The translations under genes were made by a program, and so were the position numbers. A stretch of DNA of 64,000 bases from DATAAP01 sp041690495 (GTDB taxonomy: Bacteria; Pseudomonadota; Alphaproteobacteria; CACIAM-22H2), in NCBI GenBank assembly GCA_041690495.1, contig JAWLHE010000007.1:248001-312000 (forward strand). Direction: 5' to 3'. Below the pieces are notes generated by a model. The model was given only the letters and a program-made list of their open reading frames with translations. It searched no databases and was not told where the DNA came from. Below, one piece after another: positions 17,169 through 26,421 of this stretch (positions within the stretch are counted from its first letter, which is position 1; each line of letters starts with the position of its first letter).

Positions 17169-18211
17169 CTGGCGTCCGCCTCGAGCGTCAGGAAGCCGGC
17201 GGTGAACCCCGGGCCCAGCGCGCTCAGCAGATAGCGCCGGCGCGCGTGCACGAGCATGCGCTCGAGCACGAACATGACGGTCGCCGCCGACATGTTTCCG
17301 TACTTGCGCAGCACGGCGCGGGCCTCGCTCAGTTCGCCGGACGGCAACGCGAAGGCGTCCTCAAGGGCTGCGATCACCTTGGCGCCCCCGGGATGGCAGA
17401 CGAACGCATCGATATCGCGGACCCCGAGGCTGCACCCGGAGAGGAACCGGTCGACGGCCGTGCGGAACTGCGTCCTGACCAGATTGGGAATGTCGCGCGA
17501 GAACAGCACGCCCAAGCCGTCATCGACGATGTTCCAGCCCATTACGTCCAGCGAGTCCGGCCAGGTAAACTCGCCCCAGGCAGCGACCGCGGGCCCCGAA
17601 CCCTCCGCCTCGAGCAGGGCGGCCGCGGCCCCGTCGCCGAACAGCGCGGTCGCGATGATATTGCTTTTCGACTGGTCCATCTTCCGGAATGTCAGCGTGC
17701 AGAGCTCGACGACGAGAAACAGCACGCGCTTGCCGGGCTCCGCGCGCGCCAGCGCGGCCGCGCGGGCGAGGCCGAGCACGCCGCCGGCGCAACCGAGGCC
17801 GAATACAGGCAGGCGGGTAACGTCGCGGCGGAAAGGCAGCCGCTCCATCAGCAAGGCGTCGAGGCTGGGCGTCGAGATGCCGGTCGTCGATACGGTGACC
17901 AGGGCGTCGATCTCCCCGAAACCGCGGCCGGCACGAGCGAGGCAGTTCGCCGCCGCGTCGGCCAGCAGCCGGACGGCATTCTTGATGTAAAGCTCGTTGC
18001 GCTCGGCCCAGCTATGCTCGCGCTCGTACCATTCCAGCGGCACGCAGGAGTACCGGGTCTCGATGCCTGCGTTGGCATAGACGGGCATGAGCCGGTCGAT
18101 ATCAGACTGGCGGCGATCGAAAATCCGCATGCTGCGCTCGATGACGTCCGCCTGTCGCAGCTCGTACGGAGGAACGGCGGTGGCGACCGCGGCCAGATGC
18201 GGTTCTGTCAC
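17165..18211 (-). CDS. Type III polyketide synthase (chalcone/stilbene synthase-like)
   Basis: A 348-residue thiolase-fold condensing enzyme. The Cys-His-Asn triad is complete: Cys141 in FGLGCAGGVLGL, His273 in VCHPGGAKVI and Asn306 in KYGNMSAAT. The start is GTG at 18211, set by ggagg nine bases upstream and by the family N-terminus (LAAVATAVPPYELRQ). Such enzymes extend a fatty acyl-CoA with malonyl-CoA and cyclise it to alkylpyrones or alkylresorcinols. The ICMT-family methyltransferase follows with a 4-bp overlap. Products of this class are phenolic or pyrone lipids that insert into membranes. Starter acyl chain and ring type cannot be read from sequence. Confidence 0.92.
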   Translation of the reverse strand: MTEPHLAAVATAVPPYELRQADVIERSMRIFDRRQSDIDRLMPVYANAGIETRYSCVPLEWYEREHSWAERNELYIKNAVRLLADAAANCLARAGRGFGEIDALVTVSTTGISTPSLDALLMERLPFRRDVTRLPVFGLGCAGGVLGLARAAALARAEPGKRVLFLVVELCTLTFRKMDQSKSNIIATALFGDGAAAALLEAEGSGPAVAAWGEFTWPDSLDVMGWNIVDDGLGVLFSRDIPNLVRTQFRTAVDRFLSGCSLGVRDIDAFVCHPGGAKVIAALEDAFALPSGELSEARAVLRKYGNMSAATVMFVLERMLVHARRRYLLSALGPGFTAGFLTLEADAR

Positions 18212-18302
18212 CTGCGTTGTCCTCCCTGATTGCGGTGCCAATTTGCCGCGCGCCCGCCGGCCATATCGACTTCCTGGAGCCAGACCATTAAGAACACCCC
18301 CT

Positions 18303-19190
18303 ATGGCAGCGATGTTCCCGGGATTTGTCCAGGATAGGGTCCGCACGGGCGGAGCCGAAATCAACATCAGGCGCGGCGGCAACGGGCCGCCCGTGTTGCT
18401 GCTCCATGGCTATCCCCAGACGCATGCCTGCTGGCACAGGGTGGCGCCGCAGTTGGCGCGCCGGTTCAGCGTCGTGGTTGCGGATCTCCGGGGCTACGGC
18501 GATTCCTCCAGGCCCGCCTCGGCGGCGGACCATGCGCCCTATGCGAAGCGTGCGATGGCCCAGGATATGGTCGAGGCGATGGCCGGGATGGGCTGGGAGC
18601 GCTTCGCCGTCGTGGGCCACGACCGCGGCGGGCGCGTTGCCTACCGCATGGCGCTGGACCATCCGGAAGCCGTGACGAAGCTGGCCGTGCTCGACATCGT
18701 ACCGACCTTTACGACCTGGAACCGAATGGATATGCGGCGTGGCATGGCGACCTATCACTGGTTTTTTCTGGCTCAGCCGGGTGGGCTGCCAGAACGGCTG
18801 GTCGGCGCCGATCCTGCATACTATCTGCGCGAGACTATCCGGCGCTGGGCGGAACGGAAGGACGCGTTCACGCCTGAGGCCATGGCCGAGTACGAGCGCT
18901 GTTTCGCCGACCCCGCCTGCATCCACGCAACGTGCGAAGACTATCGTGCCGGGGCTACGATCGACTACGAAACCGACAAGGCGGATTTTCGCCGCCGCAG
19001 GATCGCCTGTCCTGTGCTCGCCCTGTGGGGCGAGCGCGGGTTCGGCAAGGGCAACGACGACAGCGGGAACCCTTTGAAGGACTGGCGTGAATGGGCCGAT
19101 GACGTGCGCGGCCAGCCGATCCGTTGCGGGCACTTTCTGCCGGAAGAGGCGCCGGCCGCGACGCTCGCGGCACTGGAGTCCTTTCTATGA
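18303..19190 (+). CDS. Alpha/beta hydrolase, haloacetate dehalogenase/epoxide hydrolase-like
   Basis: A 295-residue alpha/beta hydrolase. The oxyanion motif is LLLHGYPQTHACW, and the nucleophile elbow GHDRGGRVAYRMALDHP carries Asp rather than Ser, as in fluoroacetate dehalogenases and epoxide hydrolases. ADLRGYGDSSRP precedes it and the C-terminal CGHFLPEEAP supplies the catalytic His. An Asp nucleophile supports hydrolytic dehalogenation or epoxide opening over esterase activity. A cap region rich in Arg/Trp (TFTTWNRMDMRRGMATYHWFFL) resembles haloacetate dehalogenases. The start at 18303 is uncertain; an ATG at 18312 is the alternative. It is divergent from the polyketide synthase gene and overlaps the DUF502 gene downstream by 4 bp. 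Confidence 0.82.
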   Translation: MAAMFPGFVQDRVRTGGAEINIRRGGNGPPVLLLHGYPQTHACWHRVAPQLARRFSVVVADLRGYGDSSRPASAADHAPYAKRAMAQDMVEAMAGMGWERFAVVGHDRGGRVAYRMALDHPEAVTKLAVLDIVPTFTTWNRMDMRRGMATYHWFFLAQPGGLPERLVGADPAYYLRETIRRWAERKDAFTPEAMAEYERCFADPACIHATCEDYRAGATIDYETDKADFRRRRIACPVLALWGERGFGKGNDDSGNPLKDWREWADDVRGQPIRCGHFLPEEAPAATLAALESFL

Positions 19191-19894
19191 CCGAACCCCA
19201 CCAGCACGAGCCTCTGGAGGAGATCAAGCCGGTGAGCTTCCATATGGGGCTCCTGGCGCGGTTGCGCGCATATCTCCTCGCCGGGATTTTGCTGACCGCG
19301 CCGATCGGCATCACGATCTACATCGTCTGGCTCGTCGTCACCTTCGTGGACCGCAGCGTCGCGAACGCGCTGCCGCCGGCCTATAATCCGAACCAGTATC
19401 TGCCGTTCAGCGTGCCGGGCCTCGGCCTCATCCTGGTCGGTGCGTTTCTGATCGTGGTCGGGTGGCTGGCCGCCGGCATCTTGGGGCGGTTCTTCGTGCG
19501 GGTAAGCGAGGGCGTGCTCAATCGCATGCCGGTCGTGCGGTCCGTGTACAGCGCCGTGAAGCAGATCTTCGAAACGATCCTTGCCGAGCGGGCGAATGCC
19601 TTCAGCAAGGTCGTACTGCTCCAGTTTCCGCGCCAGGGCATGTGGCGCATCGGCTTCGTCACCGGCATGATTCCCGGGAATGTGCAGGAGGTGACGCCCG
19701 GCGGTGTCGTCAACGTGTTCGTGCCCAACTCGCCCAACGTGACGGCCGGGTTCCTCGTCCTGGTGCCGCTGCACGAGATCGTCGAAGTTGACCTGACGCC
19801 GGAGGAGGGGCTGAAGCTGATCGTGTCGGGCGGCATCGCCGGCCGCGTCGTGCCGGCGCCCGGGATGCACAAGGCGCCGCTGCCGCAGAAATAG
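19187..19894 (+). CDS. DUF502 family membrane protein
   Basis: A 235-residue inner-membrane protein. Two transmembrane helices (AYLLAGILLTAPIGITIYIVW, about 29-49, and LGLILVGAFLIVVGWLAAGIL, about 77-97) precede a soluble domain. That domain holds family hallmarks: LNRMPVVRSVYSAVKQIFET, FSKVVLLQFPRQGMWRIGFVT, NVFVPNSPNVTAGFLVLVP and the C-terminal SGGIAGRVV. The function of this widespread family is unknown. The start overlaps the hydrolase stop by 4 bp. It lies beside recG, as in many alphaproteobacterial genomes, and converges on it with only 4 bp between the stops. Confidence 0.88.
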   Translation: MTEPHQHEPLEEIKPVSFHMGLLARLRAYLLAGILLTAPIGITIYIVWLVVTFVDRSVANALPPAYNPNQYLPFSVPGLGLILVGAFLIVVGWLAAGILGRFFVRVSEGVLNRMPVVRSVYSAVKQIFETILAERANAFSKVVLLQFPRQGMWRIGFVTGMIPGNVQEVTPGGVVNVFVPNSPNVTAGFLVLVPLHEIVEVDLTPEEGLKLIVSGGIAGRVVPAPGMHKAPLPQK

Positions 19895-19898
19895 GGGG

Positions 19899-21986
19899 TC
19901 AGCCCGCGCGCAGCAGGGTGACGGCGGCGTCGCGCTCGAACAGGTAGAGCAGCATTCGCAATGCCTGCCCGCGCGGCGAGGCGAGCGACGGATCGCGCTC
20001 CAGCATCAGGCGGGCATCGCTGCGGGCGATCTCCAGCAGGTCGCCGTGGACGGCAAGGTCGGCGAGCCGGAACTCGGGCAATCCGCTCTGCCGGGTGCCG
20101 AGCAGCTCGCCGGCGCCGCGCAGGCGGAGGTCCTCCTCGGCGATGCGGAAACCGTCCTCGGAATCGCGCAGGATGCTGAGCCGGGCCTTGGCGGTATCGC
20201 TCAGTGGGGTCGCATAGAGCAGCAGGCAGGTGGAGGGGCGGTCGCCGCGGCCGATCCGACCGCGCAGCTGGTGCAGCTGCGCCAGCCCGAACCGCTCGGC
20301 GTGCTCGACCACCATGACGCTCGCCTCGGGCACATCGACCCCGACCTCGATCACCGTGGTTGCGACCAGAACATTGGCGCCGCCTGCGGCGAAACGCTCC
20401 ATCGCGGCATCCTTCTCCGCCGCCTTCATCCTGCCGTGGACCAGCACGACGCGCTCGGCGCCGAACCGCGCGACGAGCGCGGCGTGCCGCTCCGTCGCCG
20501 CAGCAAGGTCGATCGCAGCGGAGTCCTCGACCATCGGGCAGACCCAGAACAGCTTGGCGCCTGCCTTGATCTGCCGCGCGATGGCGTCGATGACCTCGTC
20601 GAGCCGTTCCAGTGGCACGACCCGCGTATCGACCGGCAGGCGGCCGGGCGGCTTTTCCGTCAGACGCGACACGTCCATGTCGCCATAGGAACAGAGCAGC
20701 AGGGTGCGCGGGATCGGTGTGGCGGTCATCACCAGCATGTCGATGCCTCCGCCCTTCGCCGCGAGGCCGAGGCGCTGGTGCACGCCGAAGCGATGCTGCT
20801 CGTCGATGACGGCGAGCGCCAGGTCCTTGAATTCCACATCGTCCTGCAGCAGCGCGTGCGTGCCGACGACCAGGGGGATGTCGCCTGAGGCGAGCCCGTC
20901 GAGGATGCGCTGGCGCGCCTTGCCCTTGTCGCGTCCCGTGAGAAGCGCAACCGGCACCTGCGCCGCCCGGGCGAGCGGCTCGATCGTGGCATAGTGCTGG
21001 CGGGCGAGGATTTCGGTCGGCGCCATCATCGCCGCCTGCGCGCCGGCCTCGACCGCGTTGAGCATCGCCATCAGGGCCACAACGGTCTTGCCGCTGCCGA
21101 CATCGCCCTGCAGCAGGCGCACCATTCGCCCCTGCGAGGCCATGTCCTCGTCGATCTCCGCGAGAGCCGTCTTCTGTGCGCCCGTCAGGGCAAAGGGCAG
21201 GGCGCCAAGCATGCTTCGGCGCAGGCTGCCGTCGCCGCGCACGGAACGGCCGGGCTTATGCCGCTGATGCATGCGGATGACGCCGAGGGCGAGCTGGTTG
21301 GCGAGCAGTTCATCATATGCGAGTCTGCGCCGCGGCCCCGTCAGGGTGGACAGGTCGGCGTCCGTCTGCGGCGCATGCGTGGCTTCCAGGGCGGCGCGCC
21401 AGCCGGTCCAGTTCTCGCGGGCGATAAGCGCGGGGTCGTGCCATTCCGGAAGATCGGGCGCGCGTTCGAGCGCCATGCGCACCGCCTTGCCCATCACCTT
21501 GGGCGTAAGTCCGGCGGTCAGGCCGTAGACGGGCTCGATCCGGGCAAGCGCGGCAAGCTCTTCCGGCGCCACGATGTAGTCGGGGTGGGTCATCTGCACC
21601 TCGTCCCGGAAGCGCTCGATGCGCCCGCTGACGGCGCGGGTTGTGCCGACCGGCAGGGCCTTGGCGAGCCAGTCGCCCTTGGCCCGGAAGAACACGAGAT
21701 GGAGAAAGCCCGTCTCGTCGCGGCAGCGGACCTTGTAGGGCAGGCGCGGCGTACGCGGCGCCAGATGCGCGTCGATCTGGACGACCAGGGTTGCGATCAC
21801 CCCCGCCGGCGCATCGGCGACCTTCGGTGTGTAGCGGCGGTCGATCAGCCCGACCGGCAGGTGCCAGAGCAGATCGACGACATGCGCTCCCTGCGCCGCC
21901 CGCTCGAAAAGCGGGGCCAGCCGGGGGCCGACCCCGGGCAGGCTGGTAACCGGCGCGAACAGCGGGAACAGGATTTCGGGGCGCAT
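19899..21986 (-). CDS. recG: ATP-dependent DNA helicase RecG
   Basis: A 695-residue RecG, which remodels stalled forks and Holliday junctions. It has an N-terminal wedge/OB domain starting with FAPVTSLPGVGPRLAPLFERA and a superfamily 2 helicase core. Walker A is LLQGDVGSGKTVVAL (about residue 290), motif II is AVIDEQHRFGVHQR, motif III is LVMTATPIPRTL and motif VI is QLRGRIGRGDRPS. The C-terminal FRIAEEDLRLRGAGELLGTRQSG is the TRG motif. The ATG at 21986 is preferred because it begins the conserved MRPEILFPL segment; a longer frame to 22064 is possible. It is divergent from sdhE-mfd. Confidence 0.95.
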   Translation of the reverse strand: MRPEILFPLFAPVTSLPGVGPRLAPLFERAAQGAHVVDLLWHLPVGLIDRRYTPKVADAPAGVIATLVVQIDAHLAPRTPRLPYKVRCRDETGFLHLVFFRAKGDWLAKALPVGTTRAVSGRIERFRDEVQMTHPDYIVAPEELAALARIEPVYGLTAGLTPKVMGKAVRMALERAPDLPEWHDPALIARENWTGWRAALEATHAPQTDADLSTLTGPRRRLAYDELLANQLALGVIRMHQRHKPGRSVRGDGSLRRSMLGALPFALTGAQKTALAEIDEDMASQGRMVRLLQGDVGSGKTVVALMAMLNAVEAGAQAAMMAPTEILARQHYATIEPLARAAQVPVALLTGRDKGKARQRILDGLASGDIPLVVGTHALLQDDVEFKDLALAVIDEQHRFGVHQRLGLAAKGGGIDMLVMTATPIPRTLLLCSYGDMDVSRLTEKPPGRLPVDTRVVPLERLDEVIDAIARQIKAGAKLFWVCPMVEDSAAIDLAAATERHAALVARFGAERVVLVHGRMKAAEKDAAMERFAAGGANVLVATTVIEVGVDVPEASVMVVEHAERFGLAQLHQLRGRIGRGDRPSTCLLLYATPLSDTAKARLSILRDSEDGFRIAEEDLRLRGAGELLGTRQSGLPEFRLADLAVHGDLLEIARSDARLMLERDPSLASPRGQALRMLLYLFERDAAVTLLRAG

Positions 21987-22132
21987 GACAGGTGGGCTGA
22001 CAGAATTGCTCGGAGAGACTATATGCTTGGCACCTGTTTTGAAGAGCGTCCGTACGACCGTCAATGCGGCCGTGCGGCGGGGATCTATTTGCCGCGGCCC
22101 TCCCGCCAGTGATCGGCAAGCGAAGCTGAGCC

Positions 22133-22414
22133 ATGTTCGAGAAACCGTCCGCGGCTGAGCCGATCGAGGTTCGCCGCAAGCGCCTGATCCACCGCAGCCG
22201 CTATACCGGCATGAAAGAGACCGACCTGTTGCTGGGCCCCTTTGCCGAGCGTTACGTACCAGGTTTCGACGCGGCGGAGCTGGACCTGTACGAACGGCTC
22301 CTGGATTCCCCCGACCCCGCGATCTTCGACTGGGCTACCGGACGGGAGGCGGTGCCGCCGCAGCACCAGAACCGCGTGATGTTCCTTCTGAAGACCTTCA
22401 AGAACGTTGTGTAA
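22133..22414 (+). CDS. sdhE: FAD assembly factor SdhE
   Basis: A 93-residue member of the SdhE/YgfY (SDH assembly factor 2) family, which helps attach FAD covalently to the succinate dehydrogenase flavoprotein subunit. The conserved N-terminal part reads RRKRLIHRSRYTGMKETDLLLG, equivalent to the RGxxE motif. The acidic middle LYERLLDSPDPAIFDWATG is also typical. The gene lies between recG and mfd, its usual place in alphaproteobacteria, and its stop is 3 bp before the mfd start. Confidence 0.92.
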   Translation: MFEKPSAAEPIEVRRKRLIHRSRYTGMKETDLLLGPFAERYVPGFDAAELDLYERLLDSPDPAIFDWATGREAVPPQHQNRVMFLLKTFKNVV

Positions 22415-22417
22415 GCC

Positions 22418-25400
22418 TTGAGCAACAAGATCGATTTTCCTGTCCGCCCCGGCCGCGTCGAAATTGCCGGAGCGCCGGTCGGCCTCGACGCGCGGGTGCT
22501 GGGCGACCTCATCGGCGCCGGGCGAACCGTCCTCCACATCGCCCGGGACGACGCGCGCATGGCGGCGCTGACAGAAGCGCTCGCGTTTTTTCATCCCGGC
22601 CTCGATATCCTCACGCTGCCGGCCTGGGACTGTCTCCCATACGACCGGGTCTCGCCGAACGGCGAGGTGGTGTCGCGGCGCATTGCGACGCTGGCTGCGC
22701 TCGCATCGCCAGGCCCGCGGCCGCAGGCGGTGATCACCACCATCAATGCCGCCCTGCAGCGCCTGCCGAAACGCACGCTATTCGCCGACAAGGCATTCAT
22801 CGCTGCGGTCGGCGGCAAGCTCGTCGTCCGGGATCTGGTCGATTTCCTGGGCGGCAATGGCTACAGCCGCGCCGATACCGTGCGCGAGCCGGGCGAATTT
22901 GCCGTCCGCGGCGGCATCATCGATCTGTTCCCGCCCGGAACGGACGAGCCGCTGCGCCTCGACCTGTTCGGCGATACGCTCGAGTCGATCCGCACGTTCG
23001 ATCCGATGACCCAGCGCAGCCGCGGCAAGGCCGACCGGATGATCCTGCGCCCGGTCAGCGAGGTATTCCTGGATGAGGAGTCGGTTCACCGCTTCCGCTC
23101 GGGCTATCGCGAGCTGTTCGGGGCGGTCGGCGACGACGATCCGCTCTATGCGGCGATCAGCACCGGCACGCGCTATCCCGCCTATGAGCACTGGCTGCCG
23201 CTGTTCCACGACCGGCTCGAAACCGTGTTCGACTATCTGCCCGATGCGGTGCTGACGCTCGATCACCAGACCGACGAGGGTGTCGCGGCCCGCCTTGCGC
23301 AGATCGAGGAATACTACGACGCGCGGCTCGCGGTGATGCGCAGCAGGCAGGTCGAGGGACCGCCGTACCGGCCATTGCCGCCCGAGCGGCTCTATTTCAC
23401 CGATGCCGAATGGGCGGAGCGACTGCACGCGCGCAGCATCGGCGTCTTCACGCCGTTCGCGCGACCGGAAGAGGGCGGTACGGCGGCGACCGACGCGGGC
23501 GGCAAGCCCGGACCGGACTTCGCGGCGGTGCGCAACCGGCCGGGCGAATCGCTGTTCGACAGTGTGCGTGCGCACATCGCGCAGGAGCAGGCGGCGGGCC
23601 GCCGCGTCACGGTGACCGCCTATACCGCGGGTTCGCGCGACCGTCTCGCCGGCCTGCTGCGCGACCACGGCGTCGAGCGCATCGTTGCCGTGGATGGCTG
23701 GGCGGCGGCGCAGAAACTGTCGATTCAGGACGTCGGCATGGCGGTGCTCGGCCTCGAGCGCGGCTTCGTCACCGCCGATCTCGCTTTCCTCACCGAGCAG
23801 GACATCCTCGGCGATCGCCTGATCCGGGCGGGCAAGCGCCGCATCCGCTCCGAGAACTTCCTGGTCGAGGCCTCTACGCTCGCCGTCGGCGACCTCGTCG
23901 TGCATGTCGACCACGGCATCGGCCGATTCGACGGGCTGATGACGCTCGAGGTGAACAACGCCGCGCACGACATGCTGCGGGTCCTCTACGCCGACAACGA
24001 CAAGCTGTTCGTCCCGGTCGAGAACATCGATGTGCTGTCGCGCTACGGCTCGGAGGAGGCGGGGGCGCAGCTCGACAAGCTTGGTGGCGTGCAGTGGCAG
24101 GCGCGCAAGGCGCGTGTCAGGCAGCGCATCACCGAGATGGCGGGCGAGCTCATCCGCATCGCGGCTGCGCGCAAGCTGCAGACCGGCGAGCCGATGGTGG
24201 CTCCCCAGGGCGCCTACGACGAATTCTGCGCGCGCTTCCCCTATCCCGAGACCGAGGACCAGGCGCGCGCCATCGACGAGGCGCTGGCCGATCTTGCCTC
24301 GGGGCGCTCGATGGACCGACTCATCTGCGGCGATGTCGGTTTTGGCAAGACCGAGGTCGCCCTACGCGCCGCCTTCGTGGCGGCGATGTCGGGCGCGCAG
24401 GTCGCGGTGGTCGTGCCGACGACGCTGCTGGCGCGACAGCACTTCCGAACCTTCAAGGCGCGCTTCCAGGGTCTGCCGCTGCGCATCGAGCAGCTTTCGC
24501 GGCTCGTGTCCGCGAAGGAGTCGGCGGAGATCAAGCGCGATCTCGCTCAGGGCAAGATAGACATCGTCATCGGCACCACGGCCTTGCTGGCCAAGAATAT
24601 CGCCTTCAAGGAACTCGGCCTGCTGATCGTCGACGAGGAGCAGCATTTCGGCGTCGGCCAGAAGGAGCGGCTCAAGCAGCTCAAGGCCAATGTCCATGTG
24701 TTGACGCTGACGGCCACGCCGATCCCGCGCACCCTGCAGATGGCGCTGACCGGCGTGCGCGACATGAGCATCATCGCCAGCGCGCCGGTCGACCGGCTTG
24801 CCGTACGAACCTTTGTGTCGCCCTATGACCCCGTCGTGGTGCGCGAGGCGATCATGCGCGAGCGCATGCGTGGCGGACAGACCTTCTATGTGAGCCCGCG
24901 CATCGAGGACCTTGCCGCTGTGCGCGAGCGCCTCGCGGCCCTGGTGCCCGAATGCAAGGTCGCGATGGCGCACGGCAAGCTGACCGGCGCCGAGATCGAG
25001 AACATCATGACCGCGTTCTACGACGGCACCTACGACATCCTGCTGTCGACCAATATCATCGAATCCGGCCTCGACATCCCCCGCGTCAACACCATCATCA
25101 TTCACCGCGCCGACATGTTCGGCCTGGCGCAGCTCTATCAGCTTCGCGGGCGCGTCGGCCGCGCCAAGACGCGCGCCTATGCCTACCTGACCGTGCCGCC
25201 CAACCGCATGCTGACGCCTGCCGCGCAGAAGCGGCTCGAGGTGATGCAGACCCTCGACAGCCTCGGCGCCGGTTTTCAGCTCGCGTCGTACGATCTCGAC
25301 ATCCGCGGCGCCGGCAACCTGCTCGGCGAGGAACAGTCCGGCCACATCCAGGAGGTCGGAATCGAGCTCTACCAGCACATGCTGGAGGAGGCGGTGCGCG

Positions 25401-25891
25401 AGGCGCGCGCCGGCGGCATCGTCGGTGCGGCACCCGCAGCGGACTGGGCGCCGCAGATCAATCTCGGCATGCCGGTTCTGATCCCCGAGACCTATGTCGA
25501 GGATCTCGACGTCCGGCTGGGTCTCTACCGCCGCCTCGCCTCGATCGAGAACGAGGCCGAGATCGACGCATTTGCGGCGGAGCTGATCGATCGGTTCGGC
25601 AAGCTGCCGGCCGAGGTCGAGAACCTGCTGCAGGTGATCGCCATCAAGAAACTCTGCCGCGCCGCCGGCGTGGACCGGATCGAGGTCGGCCCAAAGGGCG
25701 CCATCGTCGGCTTCCGCGAGAACAAGTTCGCCAATCCCGAGAGGCTGATCGGGTTCATCACGAGAAAGGCCGACGTGGTGAAGCTCCGCCCCGACCACAA
25801 GCTGGTCTTCATGCGTGCCTGGGACGAACCGAAACAGCGCCTCAAGGGCGTCGGCGGCCTGCTGTCGGAGCTGGCGAAGCTCGCTGCGTAA
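22418..25891 (+). CDS. mfd: Transcription-repair coupling factor Mfd
   Basis: A 1157-residue Mfd, which pushes stalled RNA polymerase off DNA and recruits UvrA. Domains in order are UvrB-homology (about 1-350), RNA-polymerase-interacting CarD-like domain around LVVHVDHGIGRFDGLMTL (about 490-550) and SF2 translocase. The translocase has Walker A GDVGFGKTEVAL (about 637-648), DEEQHFGVGQKER, TLTATPIPRTLQMAL and QLRGRVGRAKTRAYAY. The C-terminal TRCF domain runs over the last 130 residues. No earlier in-frame ATG exists between the sdhE stop and the conserved N-terminus, so TTG at 22418 is used as start. Translational coupling to sdhE is likely. Confidence 0.95.
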   Translation: MSNKIDFPVRPGRVEIAGAPVGLDARVLGDLIGAGRTVLHIARDDARMAALTEALAFFHPGLDILTLPAWDCLPYDRVSPNGEVVSRRIATLAALASPGPRPQAVITTINAALQRLPKRTLFADKAFIAAVGGKLVVRDLVDFLGGNGYSRADTVREPGEFAVRGGIIDLFPPGTDEPLRLDLFGDTLESIRTFDPMTQRSRGKADRMILRPVSEVFLDEESVHRFRSGYRELFGAVGDDDPLYAAISTGTRYPAYEHWLPLFHDRLETVFDYLPDAVLTLDHQTDEGVAARLAQIEEYYDARLAVMRSRQVEGPPYRPLPPERLYFTDAEWAERLHARSIGVFTPFARPEEGGTAATDAGGKPGPDFAAVRNRPGESLFDSVRAHIAQEQAAGRRVTVTAYTAGSRDRLAGLLRDHGVERIVAVDGWAAAQKLSIQDVGMAVLGLERGFVTADLAFLTEQDILGDRLIRAGKRRIRSENFLVEASTLAVGDLVVHVDHGIGRFDGLMTLEVNNAAHDMLRVLYADNDKLFVPVENIDVLSRYGSEEAGAQLDKLGGVQWQARKARVRQRITEMAGELIRIAAARKLQTGEPMVAPQGAYDEFCARFPYPETEDQARAIDEALADLASGRSMDRLICGDVGFGKTEVALRAAFVAAMSGAQVAVVVPTTLLARQHFRTFKARFQGLPLRIEQLSRLVSAKESAEIKRDLAQGKIDIVIGTTALLAKNIAFKELGLLIVDEEQHFGVGQKERLKQLKANVHVLTLTATPIPRTLQMALTGVRDMSIIASAPVDRLAVRTFVSPYDPVVVREAIMRERMRGGQTFYVSPRIEDLAAVRERLAALVPECKVAMAHGKLTGAEIENIMTAFYDGTYDILLSTNIIESGLDIPRVNTIIIHRADMFGLAQLYQLRGRVGRAKTRAYAYLTVPPNRMLTPAAQKRLEVMQTLDSLGAGFQLASYDLDIRGAGNLLGEEQSGHIQEVGIELYQHMLEEAVREARAGGIVGAAPAADWAPQINLGMPVLIPETYVEDLDVRLGLYRRLASIENEAEIDAFAAELIDRFGKLPAEVENLLQVIAIKKLCRAAGVDRIEVGPKGAIVGFRENKFANPERLIGFITRKADVVKLRPDHKLVFMRAWDEPKQRLKGVGGLLSELAKLAA

Positions 25892-26051
25892 GTTCGCGCC
25901 TGCGGTTCGACCTTCGGGACGCTACTTCACGCGGCGCGAAGTCGCTCCTCAGGATCGGGCGGTGACAAAGAAAACGATTTGATCGCGAGGAGCCGTGGGG
26001 CGCCGAGGCGGCGCCCGGCGTGCCGGCAAGCGGAGCGAGAGCGGGTGGCCG

Positions 26052-26291
26052 CTATTTCTTCATCATTGCGTTCTTCTTCGCCATCTCGGCGCTCTTCATG
26101 CACTCGGCGTCCTTCTTCTCCATCATCGCCTTCTTGGCCATGTCGAGGTCCTTCATGGCCATCTCCTTCTGCTTCATGTCCTTGACCTCCATCACCGCCA
26201 TTTCGGCGGCCTTGACGTCGGACGTGCAGTCGGCGAAAGCGGGTGCGGCGATGAACGTCGTCAGCGCGAGAGCGGACAGTAGCCTGATCAT
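26052..26291 (-). CDS. Small secreted Met/Lys-rich helical protein
   Basis: A 79-residue protein with a classical signal peptide (MIRLLSALALTTFIAAPAFA) and a mature chain of 59 residues. Twelve of these are Met and a large share are Lys, Ala and acidic, arranged in repeats such as AEMAVMEVKDMKQKEMAMK and DMAKKAMMEKKD. Two Cys (one right after the cleavage site, one in AECMKSAEM) could form a disulfide. The whole mature part should be one or two amphipathic helices. Met-rich periplasmic helices sometimes bind copper or silver, but no MxxM array is strict enough to claim that. The ATG at 26291 has gggagg upstream. A 7-bp hairpin (26309-26328) lies before it. The family is not recognised. Confidence 0.7.
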   Translation of the reverse strand: MIRLLSALALTTFIAAPAFADCTSDVKAAEMAVMEVKDMKQKEMAMKDLDMAKKAMMEKKDAECMKSAEMAKKNAMMKK

Positions 26292-26337
26292 TCGAATCCT
26301 CCCGGAATGAGTGTGAAGCACCACACTCTAGGAGCAT

Positions 26338-26376
26338 GGCCCCGTATCACGGCTCACAAGCCGGTGAAACGGGGCC
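26338..26376. terminator. Long stem-loop between GST gene and Met-rich gene
   Basis: ggccccgt (26338-26345) pairs perfectly with acggggcc (26369-26376), and inner bases extend the stem (tcacggc against ccggtga). It lies 46 bp beyond the stop of the leftward GST gene, so it may end that transcript. No T-run follows on either strand, which keeps this tentative. Confidence 0.35.
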
Positions 26377-26421
26377 CGGCCGCGGTCACGAATCCGTGCT
26401 TCACGCGCGCGTGAGCGATGC

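Noticed and set aside
24362..25798. A 478-codon leftward frame inside mfd
   Set aside because: Antisense of the conserved helicase and TRCF domains, with no family resemblance.
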